Below the pieces are notes generated by a model. The model ran no database searches. It was not told the origin of the DNA and saw only the letters and a list, made by a program, of their open reading frames with translations. Positions 1 through 8,976 of a stretch of 64,000 bases of DNA are shown one piece after another; position 1 is the stretch's first letter, and each line of letters begins with the position of its first letter. The DNA is taken from assembly GCF_049999945.1 (NCBI RefSeq), contig NZ_JBLYUB010000002.1, positions 310,001 to 374,000 on the forward strand, written 5' to 3'. The position numbers and the translations under genes were made by a program. This DNA comes from Planosporangium spinosum (GTDB taxonomy: Bacteria > Actinomycetota > Actinomycetes > Mycobacteriales > Micromonosporaceae).

Positions 1-169
1 CGACGACCGCACAGTGTGAAGACAACGCATCGTAGAACACGCTGCGTACGCGGAACATGTCGCCCCGCCGGGCATTGCGGGGCAGGTCACACCCCCGACC
101 GGTGGCACCGGTTTACGCAGCCATGGGCGATAACTGGCCGACCGGTGCTTTGCCTCTCCGCCGGATGGG

Positions 170-175
170 TAGGGT
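170..175 (+). promoter_or_regulatory. Candidate -10 box for the tkt leader ORF
   Basis: TAGGGT lies five bases before an ATG at 181. This -10/start spacing is what leaderless actinobacterial transcripts show. No convincing -35 is visible; CTTTGC sits about 16 bases upstream. Transcription from here would begin at or near the leader ORF start and continue into tkt. Confidence 0.4.
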
Positions 176-180
176 GATCT

Positions 181-267
181 ATGACGGCTCACCACGCGCG
201 CCGCGCGCCCCTCGCGGACCTCGAAGGACGCGCCGACACGGACCCCGAAGGAGCAGCACCGACGTGA
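181..267 (+). CDS. Short leader ORF overlapping tkt start
   Basis: This 28-codon ORF starts with ATG five bases after a TAGGGT -10 box and ends with a TGA that overlaps the GTG start of tkt (GTGA). The predicted peptide is hydrophilic and acidic towards its C-terminus, with no motif I recognise. The Shine-Dalgarno of tkt (GAAGGAG) lies inside its last codons, so a ribosome finishing here would be placed on the tkt start. Translational coupling is an inference; the overlap itself is plain. It is too short to be sure it is expressed. A similar short ORF precedes zwf in the same cluster. Confidence 0.4.
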   Translation: MTAHHARRAPLADLEGRADTDPEGAAPT

Positions 268-2375
268 CTCAGCTGAACTGGTCCGACCTCGACCGCCGCG
301 CGGTCGACACGGTCCGCGTCCTGGCCATGGACGCGGTCGAGGAGGCCGGCAGCGGCCACCCAGGTACGGCGATGAGCATGGCTCCCGCAGCCTACCTGCT
401 CTTCCAGCGGGTGCTGCGACACGACCCGACGGACCCGCACTGGCTGGGTCGGGACCGCTTCGTCCTGTCGATGGGGCACTCCAGCCTCACCCTCTACATC
501 CAGCTCTTCCTGTCCGGATACGGGCTGAGCCTGCAGGACCTGCAGCAACTGCGCCAGTGGGGCTCGCTGACCCCGGGCCACCCCGAATTCGGCCACACCG
601 TCGGCGTCGAGACCACCACCGGCCCGCTGGGGCAGGGCCTGGGCAACGCGGTCGGCATGGCGATGGCGGCCCGCCGCGAGCGCGGACTGTTCGACCCCGA
701 CACCCCGCGCGGCGAGAGCCCGTTCGACCACTTCATCTACGCCTTCTGCTCCGACGGTGACCTGGAGGAGGGCATCAGCCACGAGGTGGGCTCGCTCGCC
801 GGCCACCTCAAGCTGGGCAACCTGATCGTGGTCTACGACAACAACCAGATCTCGATCGAGGACAACACCAACATCGCGCTGTCGGAGAACATCTCCGAGC
901 GCTTCGACGCCTACGGCTGGCATGTGCAGCACGTCGACTGGCGGGGCGCCGACGGCGACGAGTACCACGAGGACGTCGAGGCGCTGTACCGGGCGTTCGA
1001 GGCGGCCAAGGCCGAGACCGACCGGCCCTCGTTCATCAACCTGCGCACCATCATCGCCTGGCCGGCGCCGAACAAGCAGAACACCGGCAAGTCGCACGGC
1101 TCGGCGCTGGGCCCCGCGGAGGTCTCGGCGACCAAGAAGATCCTGGGCTTCGACGCGGAGCGGACGTTCCAGGTCGACGAGGACGTCCTGAAGCACTCGC
1201 GGGAGGCCATCGAGCGCGGTAGGGAACTCCACACCGAGTGGGAGAAGTCCTTCGATGCCTGGCGCGAGGCCAACCCGGACCGGGCGGCCCTGCTCGACCG
1301 GCTGACGCAGCGGAAGCTGCCGCCGAACTGGACCGAGCAGCTGCCGGAGTTCCCCGCGGACGAGAAGGGCCTGGCCACCCGGGCCGCGTCGGGCAAGGTC
1401 CTCAACGCCATCGGGCCGGTGCTGCCGGAGCTGTGGGGCGGCTCGGCCGACCTGGCCGAGAGCAACAACACCACGATCGAGGGCGAGCCGTCGTTCGTGC
1501 CTCCGGAGCACGCCACCAAGGCGTTCCCGGGTAGCTGGTACGGCCGTACCCTGCACTTCGGCGTCCGCGAGCACGGCATGGGCGCGATCCTCAACGGCAT
1601 CGTGCTGCACGGCCCGACCCGCCCCTACGGCGGCACGTTCCTGGTCTTCAGCGACTACATGCGCCCGTCGGTCCGGCTGGCGGCCCTGATGAAGGTGCCG
1701 CCGATCTACGTGTGGACGCACGACTCGATCGGCCTCGGCGAGGACGGCCCGACCCACCAGCCGGTCGAGCACCTGACCGCGCTGCGGGCCATCCCCGGCC
1801 TCGACGTGGTGCGGCCGGCCGACGCCAACGAGACCGTGTGGGCGTGGCGGATGGCGCTGGGGCACACCGACCGGCCCACCGCCCTGTGTCTGACCCGCCA
1901 GAACGTGCCGACCCTCGACCGGACCACGGTCGCGTCGGCCGAGGGCGTGGCGCGCGGCGGGTACGTCCTGGTCGACGCCTCCAACGGTCAGCCCGAGGTG
2001 ATCCTCATGGGCAGCGGCTCGGAGGTCCACCTCTGCCTCGCCGCGCGCGAGCGACTGGAGGCCGACGGCGTACCCACCCGCGTGGTGTCGATGCCGTGCC
2101 AGGAGTGGTTCCGCGCCCAGGACCGCGCGTACCAGCAGGAGGTCCTGCCCTCCGGGGTGCGGGCCCGGGTCAGCGTCGAGGCCGGCATCGCGATGTCCTG
2201 GCGCGACCTCGTCGGCAACTGCGGCGAATGCGTGAGCCTTGAACACTACGGGGCCAGTGCGCCGTACAAGGTGCTGTACGAGCAGTTCGACTTCACCCCG
2301 GACCGGGTTGTAGCAGCGGCGCACGCCGCGATGGCGCGCTGCGGAGCGATCAAGGGCGAGACGACCGGCAACTGA
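264..2375 (+). CDS. tkt: Transketolase
   Basis: This thiamine-diphosphate enzyme moves two-carbon ketol units between sugar phosphates in the non-oxidative pentose phosphate pathway. The 703-residue length is standard for the family. Visible signatures are the substrate-loop GHPG near residue 30, TTGPLGQGLGNA, the diphosphate/metal motif GDLEEG near residue 165 with downstream NNQISIE, and EDGPTHQP near residue 492. I chose GTG 264 because GAAGGAG lies 12 bases upstream and the protein then begins just before the conserved N-terminus. The frame is open back to an ATG at 57, but that extra 69-residue stretch is Arg/Pro-rich and looks non-coding. It heads a same-strand run with tal, pgi, zwf, opcA and pgl. 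Confidence 0.97.
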   Translation: MTQLNWSDLDRRAVDTVRVLAMDAVEEAGSGHPGTAMSMAPAAYLLFQRVLRHDPTDPHWLGRDRFVLSMGHSSLTLYIQLFLSGYGLSLQDLQQLRQWGSLTPGHPEFGHTVGVETTTGPLGQGLGNAVGMAMAARRERGLFDPDTPRGESPFDHFIYAFCSDGDLEEGISHEVGSLAGHLKLGNLIVVYDNNQISIEDNTNIALSENISERFDAYGWHVQHVDWRGADGDEYHEDVEALYRAFEAAKAETDRPSFINLRTIIAWPAPNKQNTGKSHGSALGPAEVSATKKILGFDAERTFQVDEDVLKHSREAIERGRELHTEWEKSFDAWREANPDRAALLDRLTQRKLPPNWTEQLPEFPADEKGLATRAASGKVLNAIGPVLPELWGGSADLAESNNTTIEGEPSFVPPEHATKAFPGSWYGRTLHFGVREHGMGAILNGIVLHGPTRPYGGTFLVFSDYMRPSVRLAALMKVPPIYVWTHDSIGLGEDGPTHQPVEHLTALRAIPGLDVVRPADANETVWAWRMALGHTDRPTALCLTRQNVPTLDRTTVASAEGVARGGYVLVDASNGQPEVILMGSGSEVHLCLAARERLEADGVPTRVVSMPCQEWFRAQDRAYQQEVLPSGVRARVSVEAGIAMSWRDLVGNCGECVSLEHYGASAPYKVLYEQFDFTPDRVVAAAHAAMARCGAIKGETTGN

Positions 2376-2401
2376 GACGACGGAAGTTACGAGGAGCAAC
2401 G

Positions 2402-3568
2402 ATGACCGACAGGCTGGCACAGTTGCAGGCGGCCGGGGTGGCGATCTGGCTGGACGACCTCTCCCGCGAGCGACTCGTCACCGGCGGGCTGGACAAGCTG
2501 CGGCGCGAATGCCACGTGTCCGGTGTCACGACCAACCCCACCATCTTCGCCAAGGCGCTCAGCGACGCCGACGTCTACGCCGAGCAGATCAAGGACCTGG
2601 CCGCGCGTGGCGTCGAACTCGAAGAGGCGACCCGATTGCTGACCACGTACGACGTGCGCTGGGCCTGCGACGTCATGCACCCGTCGTACGAGGTCTCCAA
2701 GGGCATCGACGGCCGGGTCTCGATCGAGGTGGACCCGCGGCTGGCCAAGGACAGCGACCGCACCGCGGCCGAGGCCAAGGCGCTGTGGTGGCTGGTGGAC
2801 CGGCCGAACCTGTTCATCAAGATCCCGGCCACCCTGGAGGGGCTGCCGGCGATCACCGCCGCGCTCGCCCAGGGGATCAGCGTGAACGTGACGCTGATCT
2901 TCAGCCTCGAGCGCTACGAGCAGGTCATGGAGGCGTTCCTGACCGGGATGGAGCAGGCGAAGGCCAACGGCCACGACCTGGCCACGATCGGCTCGGTGGC
3001 GTCCTTCTTCGTGTCCAGGGTCGACAGCGAGGTCGACAAGCGCCTCGACAAGATCGACAGCCCGGAGGCCCGGGAGCTGAAGGGCAAGGCCGCGATCGCG
3101 AACGCCCGGCTGGCGTACCAGCGGTACGAGAAGGTCTTCGGCACCGACCGCTGGCAGGCCCTCGCCGACGCGGGTGCCCGTCCGCAGCGCCCGCTGTGGG
3201 CGTCGACGTCGACCAAGAACCCCGAGTACCGCGACGTCATGTACGTCGAGGAGCTCGTCGCGCCGGGCGTGGTCAACACGATGCCGGAGCCGACCATCCA
3301 CGCCTTCGCCGATCACGGCGAGGTACGGGGTGACACCATCACCCCGTACTACGACGACGCCCGCAAGGTGCTCGACGACCTCGCGCGGCTCGGCATCGAC
3401 TACGACGACGTGGTCAACACCCTGGAGCGCGAGGGCGTGGAGAAGTTCGCGGCGAGCTGGACCGAGCTGCTCGACGGCGTCACCAAGTCGCTGGAGGCCG
3501 CGAAGTCCGGCGCCGATGACCCCGGCAAGGCCGCCGCGGGCTGCGCGAAGACCGAAGCGCAGCAGTGA
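2402..3568 (+). CDS. tal: Transaldolase
   Basis: Transaldolase transfers a dihydroxyacetone unit through a lysine Schiff base and links the pentose phosphate pathway to glycolysis. The 388-residue product is of the long actinobacterial type that is normally paired with tkt. The Schiff-base lysine is K140 in NLFIKIPAT. TTNPTIFAKA near the N-terminus and SVNVTLIFSLERYEQV are other family signatures. The ATG at 2402 follows GAGGAGC with good spacing. It starts 26 bases after the tkt stop, so the two genes are almost certainly cotranscribed. The last 20 or so residues are a Lys/Ala-rich tail without family conservation. Confidence 0.97.
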   Translation: MTDRLAQLQAAGVAIWLDDLSRERLVTGGLDKLRRECHVSGVTTNPTIFAKALSDADVYAEQIKDLAARGVELEEATRLLTTYDVRWACDVMHPSYEVSKGIDGRVSIEVDPRLAKDSDRTAAEAKALWWLVDRPNLFIKIPATLEGLPAITAALAQGISVNVTLIFSLERYEQVMEAFLTGMEQAKANGHDLATIGSVASFFVSRVDSEVDKRLDKIDSPEARELKGKAAIANARLAYQRYEKVFGTDRWQALADAGARPQRPLWASTSTKNPEYRDVMYVEELVAPGVVNTMPEPTIHAFADHGEVRGDTITPYYDDARKVLDDLARLGIDYDDVVNTLEREGVEKFAASWTELLDGVTKSLEAAKSGADDPGKAAAGCAKTEAQQ

Positions 3569-3619
3569 GCCCGACGGTCCACGGCGGAGGTCGGTAGACA
3601 CGGCGGAAGAGACACTTCC

Positions 3620-5314
3620 ATGAGTGGACTGCTCGAAGTCGAGGCGGCGGCCGGGCTCGCCGTCTACGGCGCCAGAGCCGTGCCGGGCGCCGTAGACGCG
3701 CGCGCCCGGCTCGTCGCCGACCGCGTACCGGAGCGGCTCGTCGCCCGCGACCCGACGCTGTGGGGCCCGCAGGGGGAGAACACGGCGAAGACCCGACTGG
3801 GCTGGTTGGACACCTTCCGGCGCAGCCGGGAGCTGCTGCCCCGACTGGCCGAGCTGCGCGACGAGCTGCAGCGCATGGGCTTCGACCACGTCGTGCTGGC
3901 CGGTATCGGCGGATCGGCGCGCGCCGCCGAGGTCATCACCCGCACGCTCGACGTCGACCTGACGGTCCTGGACACCACCGACCCGCACCGGGTCCGCGCG
4001 GCGCTCGGCGACCGGCTGGACAGCAGCGTCGTCGTGGTGTCCAGCAAGTCCGGCGACACGATAGAGACCGACAGCGTGCTGCGGGCCTACCTGAAGGCGT
4101 TCACCGACGCCGACCTGCCGGGCGGTACCTCCCGGTTCGTGATCGTCACCGACCCGGGCTCGCCCCTGGCAACCCTCGCCGACGAGATCGGCGCGAACCT
4201 CTTCCTGGCCGACCCGGACGTCGGTGGGCGGTACAGCGCGCTGACCGCCTTCGGACTGGTACCGGCCGCCCTCGCCGGCGTCGACGTGGCGGAACTGCTC
4301 GACCAGGCCGAGGAGTTCGCCCGGTCGCTGGCCGACCCGGACGACAACCCGGCGCTGACGCTCGGCGCCGCCCTGGGCGCCGCCGCGCTCGCCGGGCGCG
4401 ACAAGACCGCCCTGGTCGAGGACGGTACCGGCATCGTCGGCCTGGGTGCCTGGATCGAGCAGCTCGTCGCGGAGTCGACCGGCAAGCAGGGCCGGGGCAT
4501 CCTGCCGGTGGTGATCGAGTCCCCCGGCTCCCCCGGCACGACCGGCGACGACGTCCTCACGGTCACCGTGGGCGGATCGCTGCCGCCGGAGTCGGTTCCC
4601 GGCGGCGGGATCACCCCGCACGTCGCGGTCAACGGACCGCTCGGCGCGCAGTTCCTGGCCTGGGAGTACGCCACGGCGGTCGTCGGGCGGCTGCTCGACG
4701 TCGACCCGTTCGACGAGCCGAACGTGGCCGAGAGCAAGGAGAACACCCGGCGCGTCCTGGCGTCGGGGCCGCCCATGGAGAACGAAGCTTCCGGGCCGCC
4801 CGGCGGAGAGCGCGGGCCGGAATCCTCACTGCCGGCCTTCACCGATGGACCGGTCGAGGTTTACGGCACCGATCTCGGGCATGCCTCCACCGTGGACCAG
4901 GCGCTGGGCTGGCTGCTCAGCCGCGTGCCCCCGGGCGGGTACCTCGCGGTGCTGGCGTTCCTGGACCCCGTCGCCTCGGCCGACGTCGCGACGATGCGCG
5001 CCGCGCTGGCCAAGGACAGCTCGCACCCGGTCACGTTCGACTGGGGACCCCGGTACCTGCACGGATGCGGTCAGTACCACAAGGGCGGCCCGCAGACCGG
5101 TGCGTTCGTGCAGATCACCGGTGCGGTGGACGACGACCTGCCGGTACCGGACCGGCCGTACACGTTCGGCCAGCTCCAGGCCGCGCAGGCGGCGGGCGAC
5201 CGGGAGGCCCTGGCCGCGCGGGGCCGGCCGCTGGTCCGGCTGCACCTGACCGACCGGGCGGCCGGCGTGGCGCGGCTGCTCGCCGCCGTGGACGAACTGC
5301 CCTGGGTTTCGTGA
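3620..5314 (+). CDS. pgi: Glucose-6-phosphate isomerase
   Basis: This enzyme interconverts glucose 6-phosphate and fructose 6-phosphate and so connects the oxidative pentose phosphate branch to glycolysis. The protein of 564 residues carries the sugar-isomerase signatures: a phosphate-binding IGGSARAAE near residue 95 and SSKSGDTIET near 141, followed by the second SIS domain. Between about 380 and 400 there is a Gly/Pro/Glu-rich stretch that looks like an inserted flexible loop. Its position between tal and zwf is conserved in many actinomycetes. The ATG follows GGAAGAGAC. It is of the shorter actinobacterial lineage and not the E. coli-like enzyme. Confidence 0.93.
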   Translation: MSGLLEVEAAAGLAVYGARAVPGAVDARARLVADRVPERLVARDPTLWGPQGENTAKTRLGWLDTFRRSRELLPRLAELRDELQRMGFDHVVLAGIGGSARAAEVITRTLDVDLTVLDTTDPHRVRAALGDRLDSSVVVVSSKSGDTIETDSVLRAYLKAFTDADLPGGTSRFVIVTDPGSPLATLADEIGANLFLADPDVGGRYSALTAFGLVPAALAGVDVAELLDQAEEFARSLADPDDNPALTLGAALGAAALAGRDKTALVEDGTGIVGLGAWIEQLVAESTGKQGRGILPVVIESPGSPGTTGDDVLTVTVGGSLPPESVPGGGITPHVAVNGPLGAQFLAWEYATAVVGRLLDVDPFDEPNVAESKENTRRVLASGPPMENEASGPPGGERGPESSLPAFTDGPVEVYGTDLGHASTVDQALGWLLSRVPPGGYLAVLAFLDPVASADVATMRAALAKDSSHPVTFDWGPRYLHGCGQYHKGGPQTGAFVQITGAVDDDLPVPDRPYTFGQLQAAQAAGDREALAARGRPLVRLHLTDRAAGVARLLAAVDELPWVS

Positions 5315-5327
5315 GGGAGCCGACGAG

Positions 5328-5426
5328 ATGAGTGGACATGTCAAGCGAGTCGGCAGGCTCCGTTCCCCGGTGCCCCATGGTGGCGGCGGGGGCAGTGCCG
5401 TACAGAGCGGTGAGGTGGCACCATGA
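5328..5426 (+). CDS. Short ORF coupled to zwf
   Basis: This 32-codon ORF lies in the 108-base gap between pgi and zwf. It has a GAGGGAG ribosome site that overlaps the end of pgi and an ATG at 5328. Its TGA overlaps the zwf ATG as ATGA, the classical arrangement for translational coupling. The peptide is basic at the N-terminus and has a run of five glycines in the middle. I know of no family for it. The overlap and ribosome site support translation; a regulatory role for the peptide or its translation is inference. Confidence 0.45.
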   Translation: MSGHVKRVGRLRSPVPHGGGGGSAVQSGEVAP

Positions 5427-6940
5427 AGAACCCGCTACGTGATCCTCAGGATCGGCGCCTGCCGAGGATCCCGGAGCCGTGCGCCCTGGTGATCTTCGGA
5501 GTCACCGGCGACCTGTCCCGGAAGAAGCTGATCCCGGCTCTGTACGACCTGGCCAACCGCGGACTGCTGCCGCCCGGGTTCGTCGTGCTGGGCTTCGCCC
5601 GCCGCGACTGGGGCGACGAGGACTTCGCCACCCTGGCCCGCAAGGCCGCCCAGGAGCACGCGCGTACCCCGTGGCGCGAAGAGGTGTGGGAACGACTCGG
5701 CAGCAACATCAAGTTCGTACCGGGCTCGTTCGACGACGACGAGGCGTTCGACCGGCTCGCCGAGACCCTCGACGAGCTGCGCACCACGCACGGCATCGAG
5801 GGCAACGCGGCGTTCTACCTGTCCATCCCGCCGTCGGCGTTCCCGGTGGTACTCAAGCAGCTCGAGCGCACGGGCATGAGCGACAACCAGAAGTCCGGCG
5901 GCTGGCGCCGGGTCGTGGTGGAGAAGCCGTTCGGCAACGACCTCCAGTCCGCCAAGCAGCTCAACGACCTCGTCGACCACGCTTTCACGCCGGAGGACGT
6001 CTTCCGGATCGACCACTACCTGGGCAAGGAGACGGTCCAGAACATCCTGGCGCTGCGCTTCGCCAACACCCTGTTCGAGCCGGTGTGGAACTCGCTGTAC
6101 GTCGACCACGTGCAGATCACCATGGCCGAGGACGTCGGCATCGGCACCCGGGCGGCGTTCTACGACAAGGTCGGCACCACCCGCGACGTCGTCCAGAACC
6201 ACCTGCTGCAACTGATGTCGCTGGTGACGATGGAGGAGCCGACCGGCTTCTCGGCCAACGAGATCCGTACCGAGAAGCTCAAGGTGCTGCGGGCGGTCAA
6301 GCTGCCCCTCGACATCGCCCGGGACACCGTACGCGGGCAGTACCAGCCGGGCTGGGTCGCCGGCCAGCGGGTACCCGGGTACCTCGACGAGGAGGGCGTG
6401 CCGTCCGACTCGACGACCGAGACCTACGTGGCCCTCACCCTCGGCGTGCAGAACCGCCGGTGGGCGGGCGTACCGTTCTACATCCGCGCCGGTAAGCGGC
6501 TGCCCCGCCGGGTGACCGAGATCGCGGTGCTGTTCAAGAAGGCGCCGCACCTGCCGTTCGCGCCGTCGGACGTGGAGATGCTCGGCAACAACCAGCTGGT
6601 GATCCGGGTGCAGCCCGACGAGGGCGTGACGCTGAAGTTCGGCTCCAAGGTGCCGGGGACGACGATGGAGGTCCGCGACATCACGATGGACTTCCAGTAC
6701 GGCGAGGTCTTCACCGACACCAGCCCGGAGGCGTACGAGCGGCTCATCCTCGACGTCCTGCTGGGCGACAAGACGCTGTTCCCGGACGCCGAGGAGGTCG
6801 AGGCCGGGTGGAAGGTCGTCGACCCGCTGGAGGATGCGTGGGTCGGCACGAAACCCGAGCCGTACCGGGCCGGCGAGTGGGGGCCGCGGGCCGCCGACGA
6901 CATGCTCGCCCGCAATGGTCGGGCCTGGCGGCGCGCATGA
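5423..6940 (+). CDS. zwf: Glucose-6-phosphate 1-dehydrogenase
   Basis: This enzyme oxidises glucose 6-phosphate to 6-phosphogluconolactone with reduction of NADP, the entry step of the oxidative pentose phosphate pathway. The 505-residue protein has the nucleotide-binding GVTGDLSRKKL near residue 27 and the substrate/catalytic signature RIDHYLGKE near residues 194-202. EKPFGNDL, just before, is also typical. It overlaps the preceding 32-codon ORF by ATGA and is followed 16 bases later by opcA, its usual partner. Activity in actinobacteria commonly depends on OpcA, and the two genes are adjacent here. Confidence 0.97.
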   Translation: MKNPLRDPQDRRLPRIPEPCALVIFGVTGDLSRKKLIPALYDLANRGLLPPGFVVLGFARRDWGDEDFATLARKAAQEHARTPWREEVWERLGSNIKFVPGSFDDDEAFDRLAETLDELRTTHGIEGNAAFYLSIPPSAFPVVLKQLERTGMSDNQKSGGWRRVVVEKPFGNDLQSAKQLNDLVDHAFTPEDVFRIDHYLGKETVQNILALRFANTLFEPVWNSLYVDHVQITMAEDVGIGTRAAFYDKVGTTRDVVQNHLLQLMSLVTMEEPTGFSANEIRTEKLKVLRAVKLPLDIARDTVRGQYQPGWVAGQRVPGYLDEEGVPSDSTTETYVALTLGVQNRRWAGVPFYIRAGKRLPRRVTEIAVLFKKAPHLPFAPSDVEMLGNNQLVIRVQPDEGVTLKFGSKVPGTTMEVRDITMDFQYGEVFTDTSPEAYERLILDVLLGDKTLFPDAEEVEAGWKVVDPLEDAWVGTKPEPYRAGEWGPRAADDMLARNGRAWRRA

Positions 6941-6956
6941 ACAACCGGGAGAAGTC

Positions 6957-8096
6957 ATGATCGGGCTCTGGGACACGACGGGCAGCGCGGTCGTCAAGGC
7001 GTTGGCCGCCGAACGGCGTACCGCCGGCGGCGTGACGAGCGGGTTGGCCCTTACCCTCATCGTGATCGCCGACGAGACTGAGGTCCGCAACGCCGAGGCG
7101 GCCGCGACGGTGGCCGCGGCCGCGCACCCCTGCCGGCTACTGATCGTCGTGCGCGACGAGGTCACCCACGCGCGGTCCCGTCTCGACGCGGAGATCGTCG
7201 TGGGCGGGCGGCTGGGGCCCTGCGAGGCGGTCGTCATGCGGATGCGCGGGCGGCTGGCGCTGCACGCCGAGTCGGTGGTCATGCCGCTGCTGGCGCCGGA
7301 CGTGCCGGTGGTGACCTGGTGGCGGTGCGGGCCGCCGGACCGGATCGCGTACGACCCGCTCGGCGTCGTGGCGGAGCGCCGGATCACCGACACCCTGCAG
7401 ACCGACGACCCCCTCGCCGCGCTGCGGACGCGGGCCGACGACTACGCCCCGGGCGACACCGACCTGTCCTGGACCCGGATCACGCCGTGGCGCACCCTCG
7501 TCGCCAGCGTCTTCGATGCCTCGCACACCATGCCGAGGCGGATCGTCATCGACGCACCGGCGAAGGACCCGAGCGCGGCGCTGATGGGTGGCTGGCTGGC
7601 CGCGCGCCTGGGCCGGGTGCCGGAGGTGCGCGAGATACCGGGCCGGAACCTGCACGGCCTGACGATGGAGATGACCGACGGTGGGACGGTCCGGATCGAG
7701 CGCGAGAACGGCCGTGCCGTCGTGCGCCGCACCGGCCTGCCCGACCGCACGATGCCGCTGACCGACCGCTCGCTGGGTGAGGAGCTGGCCGAGGAGCTGC
7801 GCCGGCTCGACGCCGACCAGACGTACGCGACCGCCCTGGCGGCCGCGACCGGCCGGGACGGGTTCTTCGACCGCTCGCCCACCCGGGTCCACGTCTGGCA
7901 CGACCCCGCGCTGGCCGAGCGGCCCGACACCGCCGACGTGGAGGACAGCGACAGGGGCGCCGGCGCCGGCGGCACCGCCGGTACCGACGCCGGGGAGCTC
8001 ACCACCGTCACCGGCGCCACCAGCACCAGCGGCGACGTCGAAGCCGCCGGGGACACCAGGGCGCCCGCCGACACCGATGTCGGCGGCCCCGCGTAG
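6957..8096 (+). CDS. opcA: Glucose-6-phosphate dehydrogenase assembly protein OpcA
   Basis: OpcA promotes the active oligomeric form of G6P dehydrogenase. The protein opens with the typical MIGLWDTTGSAVVKAL and contains TWWRCGPPD and a YAPGDTDLSWTRITPWR block. ATG 6957 follows CGGGAGAAG; the open frame extends 41 codons further but runs back into zwf. At 379 residues it is longer than usual because of a C-terminal tail of about 55 residues rich in Gly, Ala, Thr and Asp, which should be disordered. A 16-bp hairpin with a T-run follows the stop directly. Confidence 0.94.
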   Translation: MIGLWDTTGSAVVKALAAERRTAGGVTSGLALTLIVIADETEVRNAEAAATVAAAAHPCRLLIVVRDEVTHARSRLDAEIVVGGRLGPCEAVVMRMRGRLALHAESVVMPLLAPDVPVVTWWRCGPPDRIAYDPLGVVAERRITDTLQTDDPLAALRTRADDYAPGDTDLSWTRITPWRTLVASVFDASHTMPRRIVIDAPAKDPSAALMGGWLAARLGRVPEVREIPGRNLHGLTMEMTDGGTVRIERENGRAVVRRTGLPDRTMPLTDRSLGEELAEELRRLDADQTYATALAAATGRDGFFDRSPTRVHVWHDPALAERPDTADVEDSDRGAGAGGTAGTDAGELTTVTGATSTSGDVEAAGDTRAPADTDVGGPA

Positions 8097-8106
8097 TAGT
8101 CAACGG

Positions 8107-8151
8107 ATCGTGGACACGCGGGTCTGGAGAGCCCCGCGTGTCCACGATTTT
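8107..8151 (+). terminator. Intrinsic terminator between opcA and pgl
   Basis: A perfect 16-bp stem (8107-8122 with 8133-8148) closes a 10-base loop and runs straight into TTTT. It lies 10 bases after the opcA stop and 18 bases before the pgl start. In form it is a strong Rho-independent terminator. Its position inside the cluster means pgl either depends on readthrough or on its own promoter, or that the hairpin protects the 3' end of the upstream message. Confidence 0.85.
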
Positions 8152-8169
8152 CCAACCGAGGGAGCCTCC

Positions 8170-8940
8170 TTGAGTGAAGTCAGCGTGATCGTGCACGCGG
8201 ACGCGAACCTGCTCGCCCAGGCGGTTGCGGCACGGCTGGCTGTCCGGCTGATCGACGCCCAGGCCGAGCGGGGCGAGGCGAGCGTGGTGCTGACCGGTGG
8301 CACCATCGCCGCGGCGGTGTACCGGGCGTTGCGCGACAGTCCGGCCCGCGACGCCGTGGACTGGTCCCGGGTGGACGTGTGGTGGGGCGACGAGCGGTTC
8401 GTACCGCACGACGACCCCGACCGCAACGAACTGCAGGCGCGCCAGGCGCTCCTCGACGCGCTGCCGCTGGACCCGGCCCGGGTACATCCGATGCCGGCGT
8501 CGGACGGCCCCGACGGGCCCGACCCGGAGGCGGCCGCCGCCCGGTACGCCGACGAGCTGGCGCGGGCGGCGAAGCCCGGCACGGCCCCGCTGCCCCACTT
8601 CGACGTCCTGTTGCTGGGTGTCGGCGAGGACGGGCACGTGGCGTCGGTGTTCCCGGAACACCCCGTGGCGTACGAGACCCGGCCGGTCGCGGCGGTCCGC
8701 GGGGCGCCCAAACCGCCACCGGTACGGCTGACCCTGACGCTACCCACGATCAACACCGCCGAGGAGGTGTGGTTGATCGCGTCGGGCCCGGGCAAGGCGA
8801 GCGCTGTCCGGCTGGCGCTGTCCGGCGCCGGCCCGGTGCAGGTCCCGGCCGCCGGGGTGCACGGCGTGGACCGGACGCTGTGGCTGCTCGACCGGCCGGC
8901 CGCAGGCGAGATCGGGCCGCGTTTCCGCAGCCTACGCTGA
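8170..8940 (+). CDS. pgl: 6-Phosphogluconolactonase
   Basis: This enzyme hydrolyses 6-phosphogluconolactone to 6-phosphogluconate, the second step of the oxidative pentose phosphate pathway. The protein of 256 residues belongs to the NagB/SIS-like lactonase family. It shows VLTGGTIAAAVYRAL, WWGDERFV and GEDGHVASVFP (near residue 151). The start is a rare TTG at 8170, preceded by GAGGGAG; the first residues then match the family (SEVSVIVHADANLLAQAVAARL in pieces). An upstream hairpin separates it from opcA, so its transcription may be partly independent. It is convergent with rbpA. Confidence 0.95.
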   Translation: MSEVSVIVHADANLLAQAVAARLAVRLIDAQAERGEASVVLTGGTIAAAVYRALRDSPARDAVDWSRVDVWWGDERFVPHDDPDRNELQARQALLDALPLDPARVHPMPASDGPDGPDPEAAAARYADELARAAKPGTAPLPHFDVLLLGVGEDGHVASVFPEHPVAYETRPVAAVRGAPKPPPVRLTLTLPTINTAEEVWLIASGPGKASAVRLALSGAGPVQVPAAGVHGVDRTLWLLDRPAAGEIGPRFRSLR

Positions 8941-8976
8941 GGTTACCGGCCCGCTGCGGGCTGCGGTTACCCGGCC

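Noticed and set aside
57..263. N-terminal extension of transketolase from ATG 57
   Set aside because: The 69 added residues are Arg/Pro-rich and unlike the family; GTG 264 has a proper ribosome site.
189..4621. Long minus-strand frames opposite tkt, tal and pgi
   Set aside because: Low-complexity products dictated by codon usage of the real genes; no start signals or family features.
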